64,000 nt of DNA, from contig NZ_JALDWJ010000010.1 of assembly GCF_022758295.1 (NCBI RefSeq), positions 62,001 through 126,000 on the forward strand, given 5' to 3'. The notes under the pieces were generated by a model, which saw only the letters and a program-made list of their open reading frames with translations, was not told the origin of the DNA and did not search any database. The DNA comes from Lysobacter sp. CFH 32150. Lineage in GTDB: Bacteria > Pseudomonadota > Gammaproteobacteria > Xanthomonadales > Xanthomonadaceae. A program made the translations under genes and the position numbers. Shown in pieces: positions 37,696 to 46,210 of this stretch; within the stretch, counting starts at the first letter, position 1, and each line of letters begins with the position of its first letter.

Positions 37696-37726
37696 GCAGC
37701 GGGCCCGGAATTGCCGGACCCGCTGC
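37696..37726 (-). terminator. Palindromic hairpin after TonB receptor 2
   Basis: GCAGCGGG pairs with CCCGCTGC, continued after one mismatch by CCGG/CCGG, with a 5-nt loop. It sits 30 nt beyond the receptor stop. No U-run follows on the minus strand, so terminator function is likely but not certain. Confidence 0.5.
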
Positions 37727-37756
37727 GACCGCATCACGGCAGTTGCAACGATTGCA

Positions 37757-40630
37757 TCAGAACTTGAAGCGCAAGCTCAGGTAGTACTGACGACCGTTTT
37801 CGTAGATCGAGCGCGGACGCTCCTTCGACTCGGCGTAGTACTTGGTCTTCGGGTTGTTCAAGTTCATCAAGTCCAAGGCCAGCGAGAAGTGGTCGCTGAT
37901 CTTGTAACCCAGCGACGCCGAGACGTTGTCGATCTCATCCTGGAAGAACGCCGAGTTGCGGTCCAGGCCGCTGTAGAACTCCGAACGGTAGGTGTAGTTC
38001 ACGCGTGCGTTGAACCGATCGTTCTCGAAGTAGGCACCCACGTTGTAGGTGTTGTCCGAGGTGCCGAGCATGGGCGAGCCGTCGCCGGTTTCGCCGTCGG
38101 CGTAGGTGTAGTTCGCGAACGCGCCGAAGTAGTCGCCGAATGGCTGCTCCCATGCCAGCTCGAAGCCCTTGACCTTGGCGTCGGAGTTGATCGGGGTGGT
38201 CACGTCGTAGTCGATCGGGACGATCGAGGCGGTGCCGGTCGTGGGATCGACCCGCTCGGTCATGTAGGTGCGACGGACGTTGCTGAGCGCGACGTAGTTG
38301 TCGATGTCCATGTAGAACACGCCGGCGGACAGCAGCGAACGCTCGCCGAAGTACCACTCGACAGTCGCATCGATGTTGTTCGACAGAATCGGTTCCAGGT
38401 CCGGATTGCCGCCGGTGCCGGTGCCGATGCCGTTGGGCTCGCTGATCGGCGGCGGAGCCAGGGTGACCGCGGCGGCCAGTGCGGAGAAGTCCGGACGGGT
38501 CAGCGTGCGCGAGGCGGCCAAGCGCAGCACCACGTCATCGTTCAACTCGTACTTGAAGTTCGCGCTCGGCAGCCAGTCGTTGTACGTGTGCTCGGTCACG
38601 ACCTTCCGGTACAGGCCGAAGAGCGAACCGGAGATCGCTCCGGGATCGTTCGGATCCGTGGCCTGGGTGTAATTGGTCACTTCTTCCTTGGTCTGGACGA
38701 AGCGCACGCCGACGTTGCCGCTCCAACGCTCGCCCGCCAGGTTGAACTGGACGTACGCGGCGTTGCTGCGCTCTTCCAGGGCGTAGGCGCCGTTGTAGTC
38801 GAAGCGGGCCACCGGGTCGCGGTAGGCCATGCGATTGAACGCGGCCAACTGTTCGGGCGTGAAGAACCAGATGTCGCGCGGGAAATTGCCGCCGATGCCA
38901 TCGGCGAAGTCGCCCGGATAGTTCTGGAAGCCCTGCGGCCAGTTGGCCGGATCGAACGGGGACAGGCTGCCGGGCGAACAGAAGTAGGGTGGCGCGCCCC
39001 AGTTCAGGCCGGTCACGGAGCCGTCGGGATTCAGGCAGCCCGGAGCCTGGTTGGTGACCTGGTCGAGGCTGCGCTCGTGCTTGGCGCCACGCACGCCGAA
39101 CTCGATCGATGCCAGTGCGCCGCTGTCGACGAAGTATTGGCCATCCAGTTTCAGCCAGTCTTCCTTGTCGACCACGTCGATGTCCTGGTAGCCGAAGATC
39201 CAGTCGAGGTTGTAGTCCTCGCCTGGCAGCCAGTTCCAGGGGCCGGTGGTGGAAGCGGGCGTACCCGGCTGGCCGGTGACGGCGTTGCCGAGGTGCCAGT
39301 CGGCGGCGCCCACGCCATGCATGGACCAGCCGGCGCCGCTGCCGAGGCCCACGTCCCATTCGGCCACGTCCTGGGTCGGGGTTTCGCCGTGACCTTCCGA
39401 GGTACCGCCCTGGGCGGTGAACCTCAGCTTGTCGCTGACATCCCACTTGCCTTCGACGCTGAAGAACTCGGTGCTGGACTTGGCGCCCGGGCGCGAGATC
39501 TGGTCGTAGATGCCGTACTGGTTGCCGGGAACGGCGGCAAATTCGGCCTGGACGAGGGTGTTGTCGCGCACCACGTAGCCCGGCAGCGGGGCTTGGCCGT
39601 TGCCCTGGCTGAGGATGCGCCGGCCCCACAGCATGTAGTTGCGGTTGTAGTTGTCGGCCTCCATGTCGGAGCGGAAGTAGTTCGCCTCGAGCTCGACGGA
39701 ATCGGTCGGTTTCCACTGCGCGGTAAACATGCCGCCGGTGCGCTTGCGCTCCTGCTCGAACAAAGCCGAACCCATCAGTACCGGATAGAAGACGCCAATC
39801 AGATCGGGATTGCTTTGAGCGATGGCAGTAGGCGTGCCATCAGGATTCGTCGCCTTGATCTGCTCGTAACCCAGCAGCTCTTGACCATCGCGGCGCAGGT
39901 GGCGCTCTTCGCTGAACACCTGCACGGTCATGCCGAAGCTGCCATCGGTGTTCTTCCAGTTGCCCAGCACCGAGATCTGCGGATCGGTCTTGCCTGGGTT
40001 GTCCGCGTAGACCGCGCCCACCGAGCCGAAGATGCTGAAACCGGTGTCGAAGTTGAGCGGGTTGCGGGTGATGATGTCGATGCTGCCGACCGCACCGCCT
40101 TCTACCAGCTTGGCCTCGGACGATTTGCGCACAACGACCTTGTCGACCAACTCCGACGGCAGCAGCGAATAGCTGACACTACGGCCGACGGTGCCGGTCT
40201 GGTTGAGCACGAACCAGTCGCCAGTGGCGACGTTGTGGCCGTCGATCAGGGTCTGGGTGAAGCTGGGACTGGTGCCGCGCATGCTGACGCGGTCGTTCTC
40301 GTCGAACGCGCCTTCGTTGGCGCTGGCGGCGCTGATGTTGACGCCGGACACGCGCGACAGCGAGTCGGCGACGTTCTTGTCCGGCATCTTGCCGATGTCT
40401 TCCGAGGTGATGACTTCCACCCGGGTGACTTCATCGCGCTTGCTTTCCAGCGACTGCTCGATCGCTCCACGGATGCCCTTGACGATGATCGTGTCCAGGC
40501 TGGCGGCGTCTTGCTGTTGCGGGGCTTGCTGTTCTGGAGCCTGCTGCGCAGCCTCTTGTGCCGTCACGCTCCCGGCCATGCCGAGGGCCACGACGATACT
40601 GGCCGATAGTACGGATTTGCGAACTTTCAT
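37757..40630 (-). CDS. TonB-dependent outer-membrane receptor 2
   Basis: 957 aa. Signal peptide (residues 1-24), a Gln/Ala/Pro-rich linker, a TonB-box-like LDTIIVKGIR, plug domain (RVEVITSEDIGKMPDKNVAD, RVSGVNISAA) and a large barrel ending in the aromatic motif YLSLRFKF. It resembles the Xanthomonas/Caulobacter TonB receptor group (TIGR01782-like) found in carbohydrate loci, and is a different subfamily from receptor 1. Its ATG overlaps the upstream kinase stop by 4 nt. The shared upstream region carries TGACAACGTTGTCA. Uptake of GlcNAc-containing oligosaccharides is inferred. Confidence 0.93.
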   Translation of the reverse strand: MKVRKSVLSASIVVALGMAGSVTAQEAAQQAPEQQAPQQQDAASLDTIIVKGIRGAIEQSLESKRDEVTRVEVITSEDIGKMPDKNVADSLSRVSGVNISAASANEGAFDENDRVSMRGTSPSFTQTLIDGHNVATGDWFVLNQTGTVGRSVSYSLLPSELVDKVVVRKSSEAKLVEGGAVGSIDIITRNPLNFDTGFSIFGSVGAVYADNPGKTDPQISVLGNWKNTDGSFGMTVQVFSEERHLRRDGQELLGYEQIKATNPDGTPTAIAQSNPDLIGVFYPVLMGSALFEQERKRTGGMFTAQWKPTDSVELEANYFRSDMEADNYNRNYMLWGRRILSQGNGQAPLPGYVVRDNTLVQAEFAAVPGNQYGIYDQISRPGAKSSTEFFSVEGKWDVSDKLRFTAQGGTSEGHGETPTQDVAEWDVGLGSGAGWSMHGVGAADWHLGNAVTGQPGTPASTTGPWNWLPGEDYNLDWIFGYQDIDVVDKEDWLKLDGQYFVDSGALASIEFGVRGAKHERSLDQVTNQAPGCLNPDGSVTGLNWGAPPYFCSPGSLSPFDPANWPQGFQNYPGDFADGIGGNFPRDIWFFTPEQLAAFNRMAYRDPVARFDYNGAYALEERSNAAYVQFNLAGERWSGNVGVRFVQTKEEVTNYTQATDPNDPGAISGSLFGLYRKVVTEHTYNDWLPSANFKYELNDDVVLRLAASRTLTRPDFSALAAAVTLAPPPISEPNGIGTGTGGNPDLEPILSNNIDATVEWYFGERSLLSAGVFYMDIDNYVALSNVRRTYMTERVDPTTGTASIVPIDYDVTTPINSDAKVKGFELAWEQPFGDYFGAFANYTYADGETGDGSPMLGTSDNTYNVGAYFENDRFNARVNYTYRSEFYSGLDRNSAFFQDEIDNVSASLGYKISDHFSLALDLMNLNNPKTKYYAESKERPRSIYENGRQYYLSLRFKF

Positions 40631-41853
40631 TGCTCTCCCTCCCTCAGGGCTGTGATGGGCTGCGTCGTATCGATCTGCATCGACGTCGCGATGACTTGCT
40701 CGTTGTGGCCAAGCGGCGTGAGCCGTTCCGGCCGTGTTGCTGCCTGCGCGGGGCGATCCCGTTCCTCGCGCAGGTGTTCCAGGTACCAGCTGGCGGCGCC
40801 GATGACGCCCAGCTGTTCGTCTTCGATCAGGCGCACCGGCACACGCTCGAGCACGGCGCGCATCGCGCCTTTGTCGAGCAGCCGCGCACGGAAGTCGCTT
40901 CGGGGCAGGAAATCCTTGAGTTGCGGGACGATGCCGCCGGCGATGAAGACCGCCTTGGCACCGCTGATCGAGATGAGGTCGCCGATCACGCTGCCGAGCA
41001 ACGCGCAGAAAATCAGTACCGCCTCGCAGGCAACAGCATCGCCGCGACGCGCTGCATCGGTGATCGAAGCCGGCGCGAGCAGGATCGGTTCGACATCGTC
41101 GATCGCACAGATGGCTGCGTACAGGTTGACCAGGCCCGGGCCGGAGACCAGGTGCTCGATCGGAACGTGCGCACCGCGCTGCTGCATCCAGCGCAGGATT
41201 TCGATCTCGCGTGCGGTGCCCGGTGCGAACGCGATGTGGCCGGACTCGGTCGGCAGGACCACGGTGCCATCGCGATGCGGGATGCGCACCGCGGCACCGA
41301 GCCCGGTGCCCGGGCCCAGTACCAGCACGGGTTCCCGTGCCGCGGCGGCGATACCGGGCGTGAGCAGCAACGATGCATCCGGATCCATGCATTGCACGGC
41401 ATGCGCGGCCGCCTGGAAATCGTTGATCAATTGCACTTCGCCGAGGCCCAGCTCGCGACGAAGCGCCGACAAAGAAATACGCCAAGGCAGATTGGCGTTG
41501 ACCACCGCGTCATCGAGCAGCACGCCAGCGCAGGCGATGGCGACGCGGTCGATGCCTGCGCACGCGCTGGTGGAGGCAATGAAGTCGGACAGGATCGCGG
41601 CCAGGCCCGGGTAATCAGCGCAGGCGTATTTGCGATGCGCGATGACCGCGATGGTGGATTCACCTCGACCGCTGTCCCGGACCAGACCGATGCGTGCGTG
41701 CGTGCCGCCGACATCGGCGGCGATGAAGCAGGCATTGGACGCCGCGGCGGACGGCACGGCGTTCACCACGGGGATCGACGAACGCACGTGGTGTGCGCGC
41801 CCGCATGGCGATTGGATCGGCTTGGCGCGTCCTTCGAATCCCACTGCATGCAC
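40627..41853 (-). CDS. Glucokinase-family sugar kinase 2 (probable GlcNAc kinase)
   Basis: 408 aa from the ATG at 41853, which has a strong GGTGGAGG ribosome-binding site. The first 40 residues are an extension not present in kinase 1; the Glk core starts at FIAADVGGTHARIGL (43-57), with LINDFQAAAHA and GPGTGLGAAVRIPH further on. It probably phosphorylates GlcNAc for NagA. The stop codon overlaps the TonB receptor start (ATGA), an uncommon pairing of cytosolic kinase and receptor that is consistent with a nag operon. Operators of the LacI type lie upstream at 41906 and 42066. Confidence 0.82.
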   Translation of the reverse strand: MHAVGFEGRAKPIQSPCGRAHHVRSSIPVVNAVPSAAASNACFIAADVGGTHARIGLVRDSGRGESTIAVIAHRKYACADYPGLAAILSDFIASTSACAGIDRVAIACAGVLLDDAVVNANLPWRISLSALRRELGLGEVQLINDFQAAAHAVQCMDPDASLLLTPGIAAAAREPVLVLGPGTGLGAAVRIPHRDGTVVLPTESGHIAFAPGTAREIEILRWMQQRGAHVPIEHLVSGPGLVNLYAAICAIDDVEPILLAPASITDAARRGDAVACEAVLIFCALLGSVIGDLISISGAKAVFIAGGIVPQLKDFLPRSDFRARLLDKGAMRAVLERVPVRLIEDEQLGVIGAASWYLEHLREERDRPAQAATRPERLTPLGHNEQVIATSMQIDTTQPITALREGEQ

Positions 41854-41905
41854 CCTCCACCTGGCGGCTGGCCCCCCGCCAGCGCGGCCGAGATTGCTCT
41901 CAGAA

Positions 41906-41919
41906 TGACAACGTTGTCA
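41906..41919. promoter_or_regulatory. LacI-type operator, perfect palindrome, before kinase 2-TonB receptor 2
   Basis: TGACAACGTTGTCA, a perfect 14-bp palindrome, 52 nt upstream of the kinase start. The 312-nt divergent gap (41854-42165) contains this site, the related one at 42066-42079, and no gene. The LacI protein at 43587-44621 is the likely binder. Confidence 0.7.
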
Positions 41920-42065
41920 ACATGCCGGCATGAATTGGCGCCGCAATCAACCAAACCGCTAGAAAAGGCCTATTTGTGTTGTCGCAGTGCAGCATTTTCC
42001 AGCGAGGCCGGCGTGGTGGAGATTCGCCGCTTTCGCGCAAATGTCTGGCTTACAGGACAAAGTTG

Positions 42066-42079
42066 TGACAACGTTGAGC
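42066..42079. promoter_or_regulatory. LacI-type operator before NagP-like 2
   Basis: TGACAACGTTGAGC, 11 of 14 matches to TGACAACGTTGTCA, 86 nt upstream of the permease start. Its centre is 160 bp from that of 41906-41919, so one repressor could control both divergent promoters. Confidence 0.6.
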
Positions 42080-42165
42080 CAACAGGATGTCGTGTGAGTC
42101 ATTCACGCACGCCATGACGTTGACGCCGGCGGGGCGCTCCCGCATTCCTCGGGAAGGGAGTTCGC

Positions 42166-43473
42166 ATGTCCATGCCAGCCACCGGCGCGCAACCGCGCCA
42201 CCTCGGCTCGATCGCCATCATCGGCGCGCTGTTCTTCATCTTCGGTTTCGTCACCTGGCTCAACGGGCCATTGATCTCGTTCGCCAAGCTCGCTTTCGAT
42301 GTAAGCGACAGCTATGCGTTCCTGATCCCGAGCGCGTTCTACATTTCCTATTTCTGCCTGGCGTTGCCGGCGTCTTTCATCCTCAAGAAGACGGGCATGA
42401 AGAAAGGCATGGCGCTGGGCCTGTTCGTCATGGCGATCGGCGCGGCGGTGTTCGGCGAGTACACGACGCAACGCTGGTACCCAGGCGCGGTCGGCGGCAT
42501 CTTCGTGATCGGCGCGGGGCTGGCGATCCTGCAGACAGCAGTGAATCCCTACATCAGCATCCTCGGCCCGATCGAGGGTGCCGCACAGCGCATCGCAGTC
42601 ATGGGCATCTGTAACAAGCTGGCCGGCATCTTCGCGCCGCTCGTGATCGGCGCCCTGGTGCTGCATGGCATGGGCGATCTGTCCGCGCAGGTGGCCAGCG
42701 CCGATGCAGCGACCAAGGATGCACTGCTCAATGAATTCGCTTCGCGCGTCCACGGCCCCTATCTGGGCATGGCCGCACTGATGGTGCTGCTCGCGATCGG
42801 CATCCTGTTTTCACCGCTGCCGGAAATCCGGGCCGAGCAGGTCAACGCGGGCAGTGGCTCGACCGACCATCGCTCCAGCCTGCTGCAGTTCCCGCACGTG
42901 TGGCTGGGTGCGCTGTGCATCTTCGTCTACGTCGGCGTCGAGGTCATGGCGGGCGATGCGATCGGCACCTACGGCCAGGGCTTCGGCCTACCGCTCGACC
43001 AGACCAAGTTCTTCACCTCGCTGACGCTCGGCGGCATGTTGCTCGGCTACATCGTCGGCCTGGTCGCGATCCCGCGCTTCATCTCGCAGGAGCGTTATCT
43101 CGGCTTGTCGGCGATCCTCGGCATGCTGCTGGCGCTTGGCGCATTCCTGACCCATGGCTACGTCTCGGTCGGCTTCGTCGCGGCACTGGGATTCGCCAAC
43201 GCGATGATGTGGCCGGCGATCTTCCCACTCGCGATCCATGGCCTCGGCCGCCTCACCGAGTACGGTTCAGCGCTGCTGATCATGGGCATCGCTGGCGGCG
43301 CGGTGATTCCGCAGGCTTTCGTGCTACTGAAGCAGCATTACGATTTCCAGCTGGTGTTCGCGCTGCTGATGGTGCCGTGCTACCTGTACATCCTGTATTT
43401 CGCGAAACGTGGGCATCGCGCCGGCCAGACCAGTCCCGCAGCAGCAGGCGCAGCGGCCGTGCAGCACGGCTGA
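42166..43473 (+). CDS. nagP: MFS N-acetylglucosamine permease, NagP-like 2
   Basis: 435 aa, about 12 membrane segments. HLGSIAIIGALFFIFGFVTW, LQTAVNPYISILGPIEGAAQ and GFANAMMWPAIFPLAIHG are characteristic of NagP-type permeases and shared with the paralogue at 32850. The ATG follows GGGAAGGGAG at normal spacing. It is divergent from the kinase 2-TonB receptor 2 pair and followed by a LacI gene, the arrangement expected for a GlcNAc import unit. Of the two paralogues this is the better nagP candidate. Confidence 0.87.
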   Translation: MSMPATGAQPRHLGSIAIIGALFFIFGFVTWLNGPLISFAKLAFDVSDSYAFLIPSAFYISYFCLALPASFILKKTGMKKGMALGLFVMAIGAAVFGEYTTQRWYPGAVGGIFVIGAGLAILQTAVNPYISILGPIEGAAQRIAVMGICNKLAGIFAPLVIGALVLHGMGDLSAQVASADAATKDALLNEFASRVHGPYLGMAALMVLLAIGILFSPLPEIRAEQVNAGSGSTDHRSSLLQFPHVWLGALCIFVYVGVEVMAGDAIGTYGQGFGLPLDQTKFFTSLTLGGMLLGYIVGLVAIPRFISQERYLGLSAILGMLLALGAFLTHGYVSVGFVAALGFANAMMWPAIFPLAIHGLGRLTEYGSALLIMGIAGGAVIPQAFVLLKQHYDFQLVFALLMVPCYLYILYFAKRGHRAGQTSPAAAGAAAVQHG

Positions 43474-43586
43474 CGGGCCCATGCGCTGGCGCATGTCATT
43501 TCCTTCACACCCCACGATGGTTAGGCTAGTTGCTTCACCGCTGCGCCGATCGGCGCAGCGGAGGTGTCGGCTTCCACGAGGCTTCG

Positions 43587-44621
43587 GTGCGTAGACCCAC
43601 AATCAAGGATGTTGCCGAGCGCGCCGAGGTGTCGCTCAAAACGGTCTCGCGCGTCATCAATGACGAACCGAGCGTGCAAGCGCGTACGCGCGATCGGGTG
43701 CACAAGGCCATCGCCGAGCTGGGTTACCAGCCGGATCCCTCGGCGCGCAGCCTGCGCAGCGCGCAGCCGCGGACGCTCGGGCTGGTCTACGACAATCCCA
43801 ACGCGCACTACGTCATCGCCGTGCAGAACGGCGTGCTGTCGGTGTGCCGCGAGACCGGCTACGAGTTGCAGATCCATCCTTGCGATTCGTCCTCGCCCAA
43901 CCTCACCGCCGAGCTGCTCGACTTCGTGCAGCGCTCGCGCCTGGCGGGCGTGGTGCTGGCGCCGCCGATGTCCGAACGCAACGAGCTGGTCAACGAACTG
44001 ATCGCGCATGGCATTCGCTTGGTCCGCATCGTGTCCGCGGCGGCCGATCCGCTGGACGGCAGCGCGTGCGTCTACGTTGACGATCGCGACGCCGCCTACG
44101 ACATCACCGAGCACCTGATCCAGCTCGGCCACACCCGCATCGGTTTCCTGTGGGGCGGCAAGTCGCACGGTTCCAGCTGGGAGCGCTACAAGGGTTACGA
44201 AGATGCGTTGCGCGAATACGGAGTGGAGCTGGATCCGGCGCTGGTCGCCGAGGGCGATTACTCCTTCGACGACGGTTTCCGTGGCGCGCGGCGGCTGCTG
44301 GCCTTGCCCGATCGCCCGACCGCGATCTTCGGCAGCAACGACGAGATCGCCGCCGGCGTGCTGGCAGCTGCGAAGTCCAGCGGCATCAACGTGCCGCATG
44401 ACTTGTCGATCGCCGGCTTTGAGGACAGTCCGTTCTCCAAGCAGAGCTGGCCGGCACTGACCACGGCCAAGCAGGCGACCCAAGAAATCGCCCAGCACGC
44501 CGCGCGCCGGTTGCTGCAGGAAATCCGCGAACCCGAGCCTGCCAAGCCGTTGCCGAACGAGGGCTTCAGTCCGCAATTGGTGGTGCGTGGTTCGACGGCG
44601 CCGCCGCGACCGAAGTCGTAA
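43587..44621 (+). CDS. LacI-family regulator, NagR-like
   Basis: 344 aa. The start is GTG at 43587 with GAGG 5 nt before it, giving RRPTIKDVAERAEVSLKTVS directly at the N-terminus as in NagR/SalC-type LacI proteins; upstream in-frame codons do not look coding. The effector domain runs from LGLVYDNPNAHYVIAVQNG to the end. It is 113 nt downstream of nagP and near two TGACAACGTTGTCA-type operators. A GlcNAc-responsive repressor of kinase 2, TonB receptor 2 and nagP is the likely role. Confidence 0.88.
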   Translation: MRRPTIKDVAERAEVSLKTVSRVINDEPSVQARTRDRVHKAIAELGYQPDPSARSLRSAQPRTLGLVYDNPNAHYVIAVQNGVLSVCRETGYELQIHPCDSSSPNLTAELLDFVQRSRLAGVVLAPPMSERNELVNELIAHGIRLVRIVSAAADPLDGSACVYVDDRDAAYDITEHLIQLGHTRIGFLWGGKSHGSSWERYKGYEDALREYGVELDPALVAEGDYSFDDGFRGARRLLALPDRPTAIFGSNDEIAAGVLAAAKSSGINVPHDLSIAGFEDSPFSKQSWPALTTAKQATQEIAQHAARRLLQEIREPEPAKPLPNEGFSPQLVVRGSTAPPRPKS

Positions 44622-44828
44622 CGCGGGTCAGCGGGACACCCTGCGGCCGACGCTCCAGATGATGTTTTTTCCAGCTCATGCCGGGCACGACTGATTCGCG
44701 CCTGAAAAGTTCCTGTACCGGCGAGTTCTATATTCAGTTTCGGTTGTGAAGGCGTGAGGACAATGGCGCCACCGGTTAGCCAAGCCTTAACAAATGGCAC
44801 CCGGCCCATAACCAGAACGAGGTTCTTC

Positions 44829-45383
44829 ATGAAGCGTTCCTTGCTTGCCCTGACCCTGATGGCTGCCCTCCCGTTCGCTGCTTCGGCCGCCGACGGCGTT
44901 TCCTACAACTTCATCGAGGGCGGTTACGCCGCCACCAACACCGACGCCGGCGATGCCGACGGCTTCGGCGTGACCGGCTCGGTGGCGATCCATCCGAACT
45001 TCCACCTGTTTGCCGGCTACAGCACCCAGGAAATCGAAGACACCGACATCGATTTCGACCAGTCGCGCTTCGGCGTCGGCTACAACCACCAGATCGCCCC
45101 GGCGGCGGACCTGGTCACGCGTATCGCCTATGAGAAGTTCGATGCCGGCAGCGGCCTGAACTTCGACGGCTACAGCGCCGAAGTCGGCGTGCGTGGCGCC
45201 TTCGCCCCGAGCTTCGAGGGCTACGCGATGGCCGGCTACGAAGACTTCGAACAGGCCGACAGCGAGTTCTACGGCCGCGTCGGCGCGCAGGTGAAGTTCA
45301 ACCAGAACTGGGGCGTCAGCGGCGACGTCAAGTTCATCGACGGCGACACCCAGTACTTGGTCGGTCCGCGCTTCACCTGGTAA
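44829..45383 (+). CDS. Ax21-family outer-membrane protein 1
   Basis: 184 aa, signal peptide (MKRSLLALTLMAALPFAASA) then a predicted eight-stranded-type barrel with alternating residues. VSYNFIEGGYAATNTD, FGVGYNHQIAPAADLVTRIA, FDGYSAEVGVRGAF and QVKFNQNWGVSGDVKF closely follow Ax21 of Xanthomonas, ending in the aromatic PRFTW. Ax21 is an outer-membrane protein also found on vesicles; its earlier claimed signalling role is disputed. A strong terminator follows at 45442. The 207-nt gap upstream (44622-44828) shows no gene. Confidence 0.85.
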   Translation: MKRSLLALTLMAALPFAASAADGVSYNFIEGGYAATNTDAGDADGFGVTGSVAIHPNFHLFAGYSTQEIEDTDIDFDQSRFGVGYNHQIAPAADLVTRIAYEKFDAGSGLNFDGYSAEVGVRGAFAPSFEGYAMAGYEDFEQADSEFYGRVGAQVKFNQNWGVSGDVKFIDGDTQYLVGPRFTW

Positions 45384-45441
45384 GCCCGGTTGTAACAGCG
45401 TCCACATCGCGACAGTTCCCTCCCCCTGACTTCGCGATGGG

Positions 45442-45469
45442 AAGCCCGGCCGCAAGGCCGGGCTTTTTT
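45442..45469 (+). terminator. Rho-independent terminator after Ax21-family gene 1
   Basis: A 9-bp stem (AAGCCCGGC / GCCGGGCTT) with a 6-nt loop is followed by a run of T. It ends the transcript of the preceding outer-membrane protein gene. Confidence 0.9.
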
Positions 45470-45563
45470 ATACCGATCCAATAAGCGTGAAGATTTTGTT
45501 AATATTAGTGGGCCGCCATTGCGGCTGGACCTAAGTATTTAACGGAATTTTTACGAGGATTGC

Positions 45564-46142
45564 ATGAAGAAGTCTCTGACGCTGGCTCTGTTGCTGGCTG
45601 CTGCACCGCTCGCTGCCTCTGCTGGTGAGTTGAGCTACACCTACGTCGAAGCGGATTTCAACCGCACCAATGTCGATCTCGACACCGTCGACTTCGATTT
45701 CGACGGCGCCGCCCTGCGCGGTTCGGTCGAGTTCGGCCAGTCGGCGGTCTACGCGTTCGGCGGTTATGCCGCGAGCACCAACGATGACCTCGGCGTCGAT
45801 ATCGATCTGAACGAGGGCCAGATCGGCCTGGGCTACCACCACGAAGTGTCCGACAACGCCGATTTCCTCGCGGAAATCAGCTACGTCAACGTGGAAGCGA
45901 AGGTCGCGGGCGTCAGCGAAGACGCCGATGCCTACCGCGCTTCGATCGGCTTCCGCGGCGCAATCGCCGAGAGCCTGGAAGGCCAGATCAAGGTCAACTA
46001 CACCGATGGCGACGGCAGCGACGAGTTCGCCCCGAGCTTCGGTGCGCAGTGGAAGTTCAACCAGACCTGGGGTCTTGTCGGTGAAGCCGAGCTCGGCAGC
46101 GACACCAATCGCTATCTGGTCGGCGTCCGCGCCAGCTTCTGA
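45564..46142 (+). CDS. Ax21-family outer-membrane protein 2
   Basis: 192 aa, signal peptide (MKKSLTLALLLAAAPLAASA), then a barrel with LSYTYVEADFNRTNVDLDTV, GQIGLGYHHEVSDNADFLAE and QWKFNQTWGLVGEAEL, ending RASF. It is a diverged paralogue of the protein encoded 181 nt upstream, sharing length, fold and the NFNQxWG-type motif. Each gene has its own terminator, so they are transcribed separately. It is strongly acidic (many Asp), as is its neighbour. Confidence 0.8.
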   Translation: MKKSLTLALLLAAAPLAASAGELSYTYVEADFNRTNVDLDTVDFDFDGAALRGSVEFGQSAVYAFGGYAASTNDDLGVDIDLNEGQIGLGYHHEVSDNADFLAEISYVNVEAKVAGVSEDADAYRASIGFRGAIAESLEGQIKVNYTDGDGSDEFAPSFGAQWKFNQTWGLVGEAELGSDTNRYLVGVRASF

Positions 46143-46162
46143 TCATCGCTGCAACGCAATAA

Positions 46163-46188
46163 AAAAGCCCGGCAATTGCCGGGCTTTT
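46163..46188. terminator. Bidirectional terminator between Ax21-family gene 2 and gpsA
   Basis: A fully palindromic 26-bp sequence with A-run, GCCCGGC core and T-run lies between two convergent genes. It can form the same U-tailed hairpin on either strand. Confidence 0.92.
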
Positions 46189-46210
46189 CTTTATCCGAAC
46201 AATACTTCCC

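Noticed and set aside
37613-40609. 998-codon plus-strand open frame opposite TonB receptor 2
   Set aside because: Antisense shadow of the receptor; no start context, no recognisable motif, and the opposite strand encodes plug and barrel signatures.
41906-42079. Phage attachment site suggested by paired TGACAACGTT sequences
   Set aside because: No integrase or tRNA nearby; the sites flank divergent promoters next to a LacI gene, so operators explain them better.
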